This document shows, piece by piece, positions 27,525 to 36,688 of a DNA stretch of 64,000 nucleotides. A model generated the notes under the pieces. That model searched no databases. It saw nothing but the letters and a program-made list of their open reading frames with translations, and was not told where the DNA came from. Within the stretch, counting starts at the first letter, position 1. Every line of letters starts with the position of its first letter. This DNA is from Candidatus Sodalis pierantonius str. SOPE (GTDB lineage: Bacteria; Pseudomonadota; Gammaproteobacteria; Enterobacterales; Enterobacteriaceae). The DNA is taken from assembly GCF_000517405.1 (NCBI RefSeq), contig NZ_CP006568.1:2604001-2668000 (forward strand), read 5' to 3'. Position numbers and translations under genes: made by a program.

Positions 27525-30500
27525 ATGTTGGCTAAACCCCCGCATTCTCTCCCCCCTTATCTCGGCGCGGAATCGGCCCATTGTTGGCAAGGTGATGTTT
27601 ATTATGATTGTCAGGAGTACGAGGACTTTCCGTTGCGCAATGACGCCCCGGGCACGGCCCTCTCGCTGCCGGTATTTCAGGCAAGCAAAGTCCCCCTAAG
27701 TGAAGACGGACGACGATGCCTGATACGGCTGTTTTCCGCCCTGGCCAAATATCAGCAATCCCATGTATTACAAACCTTAGCGTCCAGCCAATATCTCGGT
27801 TTGCCGATTCAGGTTGCAACACTGGCGCAAAGCCTTTATACCGCCATCATCGGCGGCCAAAATCGTCCCGCGCTGCTCATGGCATCCCTGACGCTTGCCT
27901 GTCGATACCTTATGGACGAGTGTCACCCGTTGGTGTTGCTCGCCGGCCATGTGAGGCAATGCCTGCGGGAATGGATAGGCGATCCCCTTATCGCTACCCT
28001 TTTTGGTCAGGATCTGGCGCAAGAAAACGCCAGCGCCAGCCTTTTGGCCTTCGGCTGTTGCGCCGTGGCGATTTTCCTTTGTCGGGACACACCCGACCCC
28101 CAGCGGTATACCCTGCGGCTACCGCTTTGCCTGGTGACGCTATTATGCAAAGCTCAGCTTTATTGGAGCATTCTCGAAGACATCGTCAGCCAGGCATCAT
28201 CGCGACTGCCCGCGCCGCTGATGATTACCGCCCGCGCGCAGAAAAGATTGCCTGGCGCGCGACTGTGCCGGTCTCGCTCTGCGCGATTATCCTGGGAAAA
28301 AGCGGTGGAAAAACGTCTCGGCATCGGCGCGACGCCATCGCCGCCACGGCCAAAGACGACGGCAACGTCGACGATGGCCCGCAGCAGCGCGCATTTAGCG
28401 GTCGCGTCTCTTCACCCTAGCGCCTTGCTCCCCGCCGCGATGGCCAGCGGCGCCAGCGCGTCGCCCTGGCCAAAGAAACTGCTCTGGGCGACGGCGAGCG
28501 CGGCCGGTTTGACGGGTGCTTATCATCTCTGGCAGTCGTGGCTATCGGGCGCAACGGCCGCCGTCCCTTCAACCACGTCGGCCCCGCAAACCCTGGCACT
28601 GCGGCAATCGCGTCCTCAGGTCGGACGAAACGCCAGCAAATTCCCCTTCACGTTCGACCAATATGATCCTGACTTCATGACTCACGCGCGCTATGGCACC
28701 CTGCTGCGCCCGTTTATTGAAAAGCATGTTCCCACCGACTTCTACCGCCTTTATTTCAATTCGCTATTAAATCGCGCTATTGCGCGTCCGGCCATCGCGG
28801 AGTGTAAAACCTGCCCCTACGCGCTATTTGTCAGTGAGATTTACCGCCAAACGGTCGATGAAATACACTTTATTCAGACGCTCAGCTATACCATCAATAT
28901 TTCCCTTCCCCATTTCCCGTCGACGCTGCATACCCTTTATCTGGCCATGAGAGAGGAGTGGCGCGATATCATCGATACCGCTTATGTCGTCGAGACGGTG
29001 CTCCCGCCGTTGGCGAGTGGCTATGAACAAGGGTCGAAGGCTTTCACCGCCCTGCGGCAGCGGCTTGAAACCCGCTTACCCTTGCTAGATTTACCGTTAC
29101 TCAGAAACCAGCTGTTAACGCTTTTGTTCTATCGGGGTAAAGAACAGGGCGGCAACCTCATTATCCCGCTGGAGTTTTGCCGGCAAATCTATCCTGAGCT
29201 GAAAATGGGATTGATGATTCACGGTGACATCACTCGAAGCGTGATTAATTACCTGACCGAGATACTTTATCGCGAGCTTTACGATTTTCAAATCAGTGCA
29301 CTCGAGACGGAAAAAAACATTATTGAATATCACTATACCAATCCTAAAGAGATATTTTTGACGCTCAATAATAATGAAGGCCACAGCTCAATATCCCGCT
29401 CACTGGTGGCAATGCTGGTTTACAAGCGCCTCCTGCCGGCGCTGGAATATCTTCAAAGCAACGGTAAGCAAGGTAGGCCCAGCCTGCCCATACCGGCGTT
29501 GGAGCATCTTATCACCGTGCTCATCCAGGGCGCAGGCCCCTGGCCGTCAAGCGCCAACACCACGTCGGCGCCGGACCACGCGGCCGCCGCCGAGCAACTG
29601 AATGCCGGTCCTGGCGCAGCGAAGACGGCCGATCCGACCCCTACGCCTCAGGACTATACGCTCGCGGGATTGACGCTGGCCGGTCTGGCGGCGGTGGCGA
29701 CGATTTATGGCTATAAAGCCACCGTCGGCGGGCCTACCCCCTCCGTTGCCATACTCGGCGGCAGCGCCAGCGGTGTGACATTCGGCGCTATTACGGCCGT
29801 TTGTACCCACGATATGGGCGTTGCCGGTATTGCCGCCTTTAACTCCGGTCTCATGTCGGGGATGGCCATGGGCGGCATACTGGAAAACCCGGTAGGCGAA
29901 AACAGGCACAGGAAAAGATCGTCTCACGGGGATCGTCGTGGCGGCACGCTGAGCGCACGCACGCTGTTCCGGGTCGAGGCGTCGGCTGACGGCGTCAACC
30001 GTTGCCCCATCCTGGCGCAACAAGCCCAGGATATGATAGCGGGTCGCCACCCCTTCTACTATGCCCAGCAATGGCTGGAGCCCGCCGTCGATAAGGTGCT
30101 GTACTTTGGTCATCAAGAAAAGATCGACGATCCCCACTATGATTATATGAATGAAGCCGTCGAGCTCGCGCATCATTATCTGCGCCAGATCACCGTTATG
30201 ATTGAAGCCTTGACAGAAAAATTCATTACCCGCCGCCCGCTTTTCATACAGCGCGTCAGAGAATATTTGCAATGTACGCTCGACAATTGTGAAAATGAGA
30301 TCCTTGCCCACGCCGAGCAGCAATTAATTGATTATTGTCAGCGCGCCCGTCAGTTTCTCAATGAGGCCAAGGCGGTCAATTTTACCAATATTGTCATTAT
30401 TGCCACCCGCCATAGCAGTCTCGGGGAGGCTTGCTTATTAAGGCACACGCGAAGCAACATTAAGCAACTGCCCCTTGTTTATGGCGCGCAGCAATACAGC

Positions 30501-30899
30501 TTGCAGGGCCTGGTGTTTATCGCCGACGCGCTATTGTGTCATCCTGACAGGTGGCGAGGTCCGTCCGCAACGATGTCGCTAACCCGCATTGACGAAGATG
30601 TGCTGCGCGCGACGCTACAAATTAGCTCGGTGTTAAACGATTATATTCCGCTCACGCAAGACAGCTTAACCCCGTTACCGAACCAAAAGACCGTTAATAC
30701 CGTCATGGCGCATAGTCTAAACACATTGGATAAAAGAAGTGGGCTGTATCAGTTTCTCGGTGACTATGCCGCCGTCAATAATGTGCGCTTACCGTCAAAC
30801 CTGACCACCGCCTTGACGCAGTATAAGACCTTAAAGGCCAACGTCATTATGAAAAACATGGATCACGTTGCCATGATACTGAAAACGTTATATCTATAG
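27525..30899 (+). CDS. large protein of unknown function with hydrophobic segments
   Basis: This uninterrupted frame encodes 1124 residues from ATG 27525 (behind AAGGAAATCGTT); starts at 27474 or 27507 would add up to 17. I do not recognise a family. Visible layout: a mixed N-terminal region, a hydrophobic segment near residue 315-335 (KLLWATASAAGLTGAYHL), a long charged helical middle with a CKTCP pair, a Gly/Ala-rich hydrophobic stretch near 710-790, a basic patch (NRHRKRSSHGDRRGG), and a soluble C-terminal region. No classical signal peptide was seen. It stands alone between an IS256 and a broken PTS gene. Its openness among many broken genes suggests selection or recent arrival. A membrane-inserting or secreted host-interaction protein is possible, but this is speculation. 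Confidence 0.75.
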   Translation: MLAKPPHSLPPYLGAESAHCWQGDVYYDCQEYEDFPLRNDAPGTALSLPVFQASKVPLSEDGRRCLIRLFSALAKYQQSHVLQTLASSQYLGLPIQVATLAQSLYTAIIGGQNRPALLMASLTLACRYLMDECHPLVLLAGHVRQCLREWIGDPLIATLFGQDLAQENASASLLAFGCCAVAIFLCRDTPDPQRYTLRLPLCLVTLLCKAQLYWSILEDIVSQASSRLPAPLMITARAQKRLPGARLCRSRSARLSWEKAVEKRLGIGATPSPPRPKTTATSTMARSSAHLAVASLHPSALLPAAMASGASASPWPKKLLWATASAAGLTGAYHLWQSWLSGATAAVPSTTSAPQTLALRQSRPQVGRNASKFPFTFDQYDPDFMTHARYGTLLRPFIEKHVPTDFYRLYFNSLLNRAIARPAIAECKTCPYALFVSEIYRQTVDEIHFIQTLSYTINISLPHFPSTLHTLYLAMREEWRDIIDTAYVVETVLPPLASGYEQGSKAFTALRQRLETRLPLLDLPLLRNQLLTLLFYRGKEQGGNLIIPLEFCRQIYPELKMGLMIHGDITRSVINYLTEILYRELYDFQISALETEKNIIEYHYTNPKEIFLTLNNNEGHSSISRSLVAMLVYKRLLPALEYLQSNGKQGRPSLPIPALEHLITVLIQGAGPWPSSANTTSAPDHAAAAEQLNAGPGAAKTADPTPTPQDYTLAGLTLAGLAAVATIYGYKATVGGPTPSVAILGGSASGVTFGAITAVCTHDMGVAGIAAFNSGLMSGMAMGGILENPVGENRHRKRSSHGDRRGGTLSARTLFRVEASADGVNRCPILAQQAQDMIAGRHPFYYAQQWLEPAVDKVLYFGHQEKIDDPHYDYMNEAVELAHHYLRQITVMIEALTEKFITRRPLFIQRVREYLQCTLDNCENEILAHAEQQLIDYCQRARQFLNEAKAVNFTNIVIIATRHSSLGEACLLRHTRSNIKQLPLVYGAQQYSLQGLVFIADALLCHPDRWRGPSATMSLTRIDEDVLRATLQISSVLNDYIPLTQDSLTPLPNQKTVNTVMAHSLNTLDKRSGLYQFLGDYAAVNNVRLPSNLTTALTQYKTLKANVIMKNMDHVAMILKTLYL

Positions 30900-31387
30900 G
30901 AGAGTCAGACCCCTCCATAGCCCTAGAGAAACGAGCAGAGATCTTCAACCCCGCTCCCCGCCCAACGTGGTGAATGCCCCTGTTCCGTCCACGCGTCGGT
31001 GAATCGAGCTGATGTGACAGGGGGCCGGTCTTGCCTCACCTCATCAGAATAACCGCATCCGCGGCTGCGGCCTCCGTCGGCTGGCCTGTCCCTACGCCAT
31101 GCCGCGGCGATGGCGACTCGTCGCACAACGTTATCGGCTCATTTTTCTACGGACATGGCGCCCCCTCAGCGGCAATCAAGGGAAGGTAAAACCGATAGTG
31201 GTCTTCGCCGCGGGCAAAAAATGTGCGTTTGTGAGAAATATCACAAAGACAGGAGAATAACGGTGCAATAGTATTTGAACTTAAGCCTTTTCGTGTCCTT
31301 ACCGCGAATTAAGCAGACAGCAGCGCTGATAATATTAACAGACATTGCCGCCAACATTAAGTCTGGCGCAGTGTTAAGGGGCGCATC
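30900..31387. other. non-coding gap before PTS IIB remnant
   Basis: These 488 bp have no recognisable gene. The stretch near 31190-31270 is AT-richer and may be the old promoter region of the PTS gene; AAGGGG at about 31376 is its ribosome site. Confidence 0.4.
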
Positions 31388-31700
31388 ATGAAAAAAATAT
31401 TAATATGCTGTATTTCGGGCACAACCGCGACGATGCTGGCGAAAAAAAATAAATAAGCTCGCGCGCGATCAAAATAGGGATATTATTGCCAGCGCGACCG
31501 GTCAAGATAATTTTGCCATCGCCGCGCCGCTCTATGATGCCTTTCTCATCGGCCCGCACATCACTTATAAGTTGAATTATTTTTCATCGCTCATTCCCGA
31601 CAATAAACCGATAAAAGTGATCAACGGCAGTGACTATATCACCATGAATGCCGAGAAAATCCTTAACGACTTTATCGCGGGGCAAACGCCGGTCAGTTAA
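31388..31700 (+). pseudogene. PTS lactose/cellobiose-type IIB component, frameshifted
   Basis: Two frames together read MKKILICCISGTTATMLAKK then INKLARDQNRDIIASATG and on to NAEKILNDFIAGQTPVS, about 103 residues. This has the size and plan of a IIB domain of the lactose/chitobiose type, with the phosphorylatable cysteine in the N-terminal loop (ILICCISGTT). An A run near 31441-31448 has one base too many, which puts TAA in frame at about residue 21. No IIA, IIC or phosphoglycosidase gene is nearby, so it is an orphan remnant of a sugar uptake system. Confidence 0.78.
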
Positions 31701-31857
31701 TCGCATCGTGCGACCGGACTCGCCTGGGTTTGACGGGCCCCCCTTCTCGGCGAAAGCACGGGGGATTGCCGGGGAGTGTCGCACGGGTCGAGCGCTGCGG
31801 CACGCGTTTGAACCGGCCGGCGCTCGTCTGCCCGCGCGCTGCCGTGTTAGGTCTTGG

Positions 31858-31995
31858 TTAGCCGCGGTCGTAAAAACGCCGCCAGCACCTGAGCAGGGTG
31901 ATGTTGCTGATAGCGCGTGGCCAAAGCCGGTCTACCGGTACGTGATAGCCGTCAGCGGCCCACGCCGGATCATAGACTCGTCTGCAATAGAACAT
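31858..31995 (-). pseudogene. DUF488 (YeaO-like) protein, N-terminal remnant
   Basis: From ATG 31995, behind a GGAGGGC site, the frame reads CRRVYDPAWAADGYHVPVDRLWPRAIS, matching the N-terminal signature of DUF488 proteins such as E. coli YeaO (KRVYDPAEQSDGYRVLVDRLWPRGI). It ends after 45 residues, while the family has about 115. The remaining sequence does not continue the domain in any frame I checked. Confidence 0.75.
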
Positions 31996-32024
31996 GCCCT
32001 CCTCCGTGACCTCGCCCGATAGCC

Positions 32025-32684
32025 CTATTTTATGCTGCACAGCGCGAGGGAGTGCAACCGATGGCGATGTCGCCGGAAGGGCAGGAACATGAGCCAAAAG
32101 TAGCGTCGATTGTCTTTGCCTAGCGCCCGCCATAGGATCTTCAGCGCGCGCCACTCCGACAGCGTCATCGGCTGAACGTTAACGTTGATGGCCTGGCGCA
32201 TTTGCGCCAGTACCGCGTTGGCGCCGTCCTGGCGTCGTAGCATGATGTCGTGCGTCAACAGCCGACCGCCGGGTTTAAGTACCCGATAATACTCCGCCAC
32301 CAACCGCGCTTTGGCCTTATGGGCGTACATGGTCAGCATCGCCTCGTTTATCACCACATAAAAATGACCGTCCGGATAAGGCAGATGCAGCGCATCCGCC
32401 TCCACGACCGTCACCCGCGCCGCCAAGCCACACGCCGCCACGTCACGGCGCGCTTGCGCCAGCGCGGCGAGATCTTTGTCCACCGCGGTGACGCGGCAGC
32501 CATACCGCGCCGCTACCGCGATGGCGGTCGTTCCCCGATTGCAGGCCACCTCCAGCACCAGACTGTCGGCGCTTAACGCGGCGTGGCTCAGCAGCCATTC
32601 GGTCGCCCGCCGGCCCCCCGGGCGCAACCGCGGTTTGCCTAAACGGGCCAGGAATTTATGGCCAGCCTCATGGTGCTTGATCAT
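32025..32684 (-). CDS. class I SAM-dependent methyltransferase
   Basis: The 219-residue protein has a Rossmann SAM-binding core of the UbiE type: motif I VLEVACNRGTTAIAVAARYG, the acidic ribose contact VTAVDKDLAALAQA, ADALHLPYPDGHF, and YYRVLKPGGRLLTHD. The C-terminal third is basic (FRRHRHRLHSL). The substrate is unknown. Its ATG overlaps the stop of the cupin gene (ATGA), so the two form one transcription unit. Confidence 0.85.
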   Translation of the reverse strand: MIKHHEAGHKFLARLGKPRLRPGGRRATEWLLSHAALSADSLVLEVACNRGTTAIAVAARYGCRVTAVDKDLAALAQARRDVAACGLAARVTVVEADALHLPYPDGHFYVVINEAMLTMYAHKAKARLVAEYYRVLKPGGRLLTHDIMLRRQDGANAVLAQMRQAINVNVQPMTLSEWRALKILWRALGKDNRRYFWLMFLPFRRHRHRLHSLALCSIK

Positions 32685-33043
32685 CCTTGCACCGCCGGCT
32701 CACGCAGCATTATCAGCAGCATGCGCGAGGCCTCCAGGGCCTGTAGCGCATGGGGCACATTCGCCGGCAGACGCACCAACATCTCCGGCTGCGCTTCCAG
32801 CGGTTCGCCGCCGACGGTGAAACCGATCCGTCCCGCCACGACCAGCGCCAAAGCGTCAAATGGCGCCGAATGCTCGCTCAGCGCTTGCCCGCGGTCGAAA
32901 GCAAACAGCGTCACGTTGCCGCCCTGGGTCTTTGCCAGCACGCGGCTGGCGATCCCCTGTTCGGTGGGGGTGATAAGGTCGTGAAGGAGTAAGGCAGTGG
33001 CTGCCTGGAGCGAGGATGTGCCCATACAAATGCTCTCCATCAA
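32681..33043 (-). CDS. small cupin-domain protein
   Basis: The 120-residue single cupin has an opening barrel with FDRGQALSEHSAPFDALALVVAGRIGFTVGGE and a closing VRLPANVPHALQALE, the usual cupin motif 1/motif 2 layout. The metal-binding histidines of motif 1 are partly retained (H in LSEHSAPFD) and motif 2 has PHAL. First gene of a two-gene operon with the methyltransferase and divergent from a Crp/Fnr regulator. It may sense or bind a small ligand or metal. Confidence 0.85.
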   Translation of the reverse strand: MMESICMGTSSLQAATALLLHDLITPTEQGIASRVLAKTQGGNVTLFAFDRGQALSEHSAPFDALALVVAGRIGFTVGGEPLEAQPEMLVRLPANVPHALQALEASRMLLIMLREPAVQG

Positions 33044-33106
33044 TCAATAATGCGCCTTGCGGGTGCGGCGCGGAATAAAGACCTGTTCATCTCGTCAGCT
33101 GTAGAT

Positions 33107-33125
33107 CACAATGATTCTCATTTCC
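33107..33125. promoter_or_regulatory. candidate Fur box between cupin operon and Crp/Fnr gene
   Basis: CACAATGATTCTCATTTCC matches the 19-bp Fur consensus (GATAATGATAATCATTATC) at 13 of 19 positions, including 11 of the central 13 (AATGATTCTCATT). It sits in the short divergent intergenic region, where it could control both transcripts in response to iron. Confidence 0.5.
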
Positions 33126-33163
33126 TGACAACCGCACCTTAGCCCCTTACAGGACACAGACCA

Positions 33164-33865
33164 ATGACAAATGTCAATACGGCGATCCTCGACAGCCTTC
33201 GTCGGCAACGCTAGCTGGGCCAGCTGGACGCGGCCGCGCAGCGCCACCTGGCGTCACGCTGCCAGCAGCTCGCGTTTACCCAGGGCGAGAAAATTTTTAA
33301 TGAGGGAGACGACCAGCGCTTCAGCCTGTTGCTAGAGCAGGGCAGCCTAGAGATTTATCGCGATACTCGCCAGGGCGAGGAAAAGGTGTTCCAGATCCTC
33401 GGCCCCGGCCAGTGGGTGGCGCTGGCGGCGGTGTTCATGGATCACGGCCGTTTCCCGATGAATGCCCGCGCGCGCGCCGACGGCTGTGGGGTGCGCATCC
33501 CGCACGCGCTGCTGCACGATCTGTGTTTACGCTACCCTGCGCTTACGCTCGGTTTTCTGCACCATTTCTGCAATCAACTTTATGCAACGCTCAATCACGT
33601 GGACTGGCTCACTTCCAGTTCAGCGGCAGAGCGCCTGACGGCATGGCTGGTGGATTTCAGCCATAACGGCGAGCAGTTGGCACTACACCTGCCGCTCAGC
33701 CGCGCCCAGCTTGCCGCCCGGTTGGGGATGCGCAGTGAGACTCTGTGCCGGCTGCTGTCCCAATGGCGCAAAGAGCATATTATTTCAGGCGTGGGCAACC
33801 GCATGCAGCTTGAAAACATCACGTTTTTGCAAACGCTATCCCAAGGGGCGCGGCGTCAATTTTGA
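33164..33865 (+). pseudogene. Crp/Fnr-family transcriptional regulator, early stop
   Basis: From ATG 33164 an open frame reads TNVTAILDSLRRQR-like residues and stops at TAG codon 17 (33212-33214). The same frame then continues unbroken to 33865. It shows a cyclic-nucleotide-binding-like barrel (GEKIFNEGDDQRFSLLLEQG; ILGPGQWVALAAVF) and a C-terminal winged helix (LSRAQLAARLGMRSETLCRL). No cysteine cluster of the Fnr type is visible at the N-terminus. A restart at a later codon would delete part of the sensor barrel. It is divergent from the cupin operon. Confidence 0.82.
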
Positions 33866-33911
33866 TCGGGGGCGGCGCGGGCCCGCATTAGGCTGGCAGG
33901 AGCCGGCCGGT

Positions 33912-35381
33912 TTAGCCGTACCAGGCATACCCTTTCGGTACGCGTGAAAAGCCGGCGTTAGACAGCGCCTCGCCCCAGGGTCCTGCTCCGACAGGCCGGC
34001 CATCAACCGTCTCCAGGGTAAACCCCCGCCCTTTTTCGCGCCGCAGGCCGGTCGTCAGCGCGCGCAGACTGGCGGCGAGCCAGCCGGCGATGTTAGCCTC
34101 ATCGAACGCCAGGAAGGTAAGCAGTTGACGGCCGCTCGGGGCCAGATACAGCGCCAACTTACCGCCACAGATAACCACCATCGCCCCCCGCGGCGCGACG
34201 GCCGGATGCCGGAGGGATGCGCTGGCCAAGAGAGCAGCCAGCCGAACGGATTGGCCGGATCGTAGGCCGATAGCGCCACCGCCGCCGGAGGGGGTGGACG
34301 CGGGCGCCGCCAATTCCCGTAATCGCTCGATGCTATCCTGCTCGGCGAATTGCGCGGCGCCCATGCCGTTAACGAAGCGTCCCCGCAAAATACGGCCGGC
34401 ATCCTCCATGCGTCGCAGCAGCGGCGTCAGTTGCCGCACAAAATAGGCGCCGCCGTCCGCCAAAACGTCCAACAAGGCCAGATGCAGCGACGCGCTGACC
34501 GACGCGTTTGAAGCCCTTCCCGCCGGCGCCGGCGCGGCGTCCGTCACCACGCCCTGGCGCTCGAGCATCAGCCGCCCGAACGCCGCGCGCGCCGCCTGCA
34601 AAGATCGCGCCCGCAGGCGACGGAACACCTCGTCCCAGACCCACTCCCGGCGGCTACCGGTGTCCCCTTCCCCCGCGCCGGCGACATTGCAGGGCAGCAA
34701 CCGGCCCCGATCTCGCAATTGCACTAGCTGCTCATTGACGATAGCGACGCCCAGGCCAAAATGGGCCGCCGCCTGGGCGGAAGTAAAAGGCCCGTGGGTG
34801 CGGGCATAGCGGCTGAGCAGATCGCGCACCGGCGCGTCGACGGCCTGTAAAAAGGCCGCGGGAACGCCCGGCGGCAACGCGACACCCAGCCCGTCACGCA
34901 GGCGGGCGGCATCTTCCACGCTCGCCCAGCGGGGTTTGGCGCCTAGGGTCACGGGAATGATCCGCCTGGCCGCCGCCAACTGCGTCAGCGCGACGTCCAC
35001 CTCGTCGGCCTTCTCATGCACCAGGCGCGCCGCGATTTCCGCATGCGACAGCGGCCCCAGCTCGCGCAACACATCGGCCAGGCCCTCCACCCCCTTCACC
35101 CGGCGCTCGGGGGCGGTATGCTGCAACCCCTCGCCGACCTGCGCCACCACCTGCGGGTCGAGCAGTTCGCCGAGTTCCCCCTGCTCCAGCAGCTCGCTGA
35201 GCAACCCGCTATCCAGCGACAGGACGGACGCCCGACGCTCGGCCTGCGGCGCATCGCCCTGATACATAAACTCCGCCACATAGCCTAACAGCAGGTTGGC
35301 GGCAAACGGCGACGGGACGTCGGTCGTGGCTTCCACCAGCCGCATCGCGCCGTCATGCAGCCGCTGCATCAGCCCCCTGTA
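33912..35381 (-). pseudogene. lhr: lhr, ATP-dependent helicase-related protein, C-terminal third only
   Basis: The frame encodes the C-terminal part of Lhr-type helicases (about 1500 residues when whole): SPFAANLLLGYVAEFMYQGDAPQAERRA at the break, then winged-helix repeats and the C-terminal domain (MEDAGRILRGRFVNGMGAAQFAEQD). The 5' part is missing because Mu-like element 2 begins at 35382. Within 34180-34300 the conserved text AVALSAYDPANPFGWLLS lies in a neighbouring frame, so two compensating frameshifts have scrambled about 35 residues. The helicase core is absent. Confidence 0.88.
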
Positions 35382-35397
35382 TGTGGGGTAGCAATCA

Positions 35398-35533
35398 TTT
35401 CTGGACTCTCAAGGGGAACGATGGATTAGCCGGAAGCCCTTTACTGGCAAGGCTTACCACAATTTTAAGGATTCTGGACTCATCGCAAAAAAATGAGCAG
35501 AAAATGATTTTTTTGCACTAAATTCTGGACTCG
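35398..35533 (+). repeat. three direct TTCTGGACT boxes at the end of element 2
   Basis: TTCTGGACTC occurs at about 35399-35408, 35472-35481 and 35523-35532, all in the same orientation, starting 17 bp from the element terminus. The same three boxes (one as TTTTGGACTC) occur at the ends of elements 1 and 3. By analogy with Mu they are likely transposase-binding sites. Confidence 0.7.
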
Positions 35534-35672
35534 AATGACTGTGGTTTGAGCAGATTTGAAGGTGGTTTAAACACCGTTTGATCATCCCCTCAAGTGTAAG
35601 TGAGTTAGGTTGAATTAATATCAGTAAATCAGAAATATAATGAAATGCGATAAATAAAGGCCTAATCTTTAG

Positions 35673-36272
35673 TTAGGCCGCTCCACTGTTCTTGCTATCT
35701 AAGGTTTCTACATTTTCTACTGCACACTCTTCAGGTGTGGCCCCCTCTTTAGCTTCGTGTAAAGCCATTAGGCGCTCCTGCTCTTCGGGAGGAAGTTCAA
35801 GTAACGCCCTTTCAATATTGCTAGTGATATTATTTTCATTTGTAGTATCAGTTTTCATACAAGCCGAAATAACCCCTTCAATCCCTTTCCTATGGATAAT
35901 CCTCAAGATAGCTTGAGCTTCTTGCGCATCAAGTGAATCAAGCACCATGAGCCAGGCAGTCATTAACTTACCATCGTTATCATCTATCCCCGTTTTTCCA
36001 GATCTAGTTTTTAAGTTATTAGCTAACTTGTCATCTGATCCAAATGCTAGCCAATCAAGGCTGATTTGCTCCTTATACGCAATACTCCGTATTGCAGTAA
36101 AGGACGGTTCAGTTCCTTTGTTCAAGTAATTATTTAATGTAGAAAAAGATAACCCCCAGCACCTAGCAGCAGCGCGGATACTGCGTTCACCAATCAGCAT
36201 CTTTAAACGCTCTCTAAAGCTTTCTTTGCTCCCCCCATCAAAAGCAAATTCATTTGTTTTTTCATCTGTCAT
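35673..36272 (-). CDS. Mu-like element repressor, intact
   Basis: This 199-residue HTH protein is divergent from ner, in the position of the Mu c repressor. The predicted DNA-binding helices lie around residues 25-50 (SIRAAARCWGLSFSTLNNYL). The C-terminal half has conserved stretches shared in outline with the element 1 repressor (AQAILRIIHRKGIEGVISACM against RSALINLLTRKGVETVLYLL), so the families are the same but the sequences are well separated. It is the only intact repressor here. Confidence 0.8.
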   Translation of the reverse strand: MTDEKTNEFAFDGGSKESFRERLKMLIGERSIRAAARCWGLSFSTLNNYLNKGTEPSFTAIRSIAYKEQISLDWLAFGSDDKLANNLKTRSGKTGIDDNDGKLMTAWLMVLDSLDAQEAQAILRIIHRKGIEGVISACMKTDTTNENNITSNIERALLELPPEEQERLMALHEAKEGATPEECAVENVETLDSKNSGAA

Positions 36273-36449
36273 TTTCTTTTCACTTAATCTATTGATTCAA
36301 AAGGAGTAAAATAAATTGCGCGCATTAGCCATAAAAAGAATCAAAGAAAGCGAACTTTTTGCTTTACATGATTTTAATTAAGATCAATACTTGCAGTAGA
36401 GGTAAGCCCCAGGACTTACCCGCATGGTTAACTTTTTTAGGGTAATCGA
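36273..36449. promoter_or_regulatory. divergent repressor/ner control region of element 2
   Basis: This AT-rich region between the repressor and ner ends in TTTTTTAGGGTAATC directly before the ner ATG, the same leader as in element 1 (near 6640-6655). The palindromic GGTAAGCCCCAGGACTTACC near 36401-36420 is a possible operator; no matching sequence is obvious in element 1. Confidence 0.5.
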
Positions 36450-36686
36450 ATGATAGATAGAAATGAAGTGAATCATCGTGACTGGCACCGGATTGATATC
36501 GTGGCCTCCCTGCACAAGAAGGGGATCACCATGCAAGATCTCTCCCGCGGCTCCGGGCTGGCGTCCAGCACGTTAAAAAACGCGCTGTATCGTCCCTATC
36601 CCAAAGGTGAACGCATTATCGCTAATGCACTCAATGTGGATCCGGCCAGCATTTGGCCCAGTCGTTATATGAGTAAGGTGTCGTAA
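36450..36686 (+). CDS. ner: Ner-like HTH regulator of element 2
   Basis: This 78-residue Ner-type protein has DWHRIDIVASLHKKGITM, then a helix-turn-helix (LSRGSGLASSTLKNAL) and IWPSRYMSKVS at the end. It is the same size and plan as Mu Ner. The recognition helix differs from the element 1 protein (VKQDVVKSVL). It ends 2 bp before the A-like start. Confidence 0.85.
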   Translation: MIDRNEVNHRDWHRIDIVASLHKKGITMQDLSRGSGLASSTLKNALYRPYPKGERIIANALNVDPASIWPSRYMSKVS

Positions 36687-36688
36687 TT

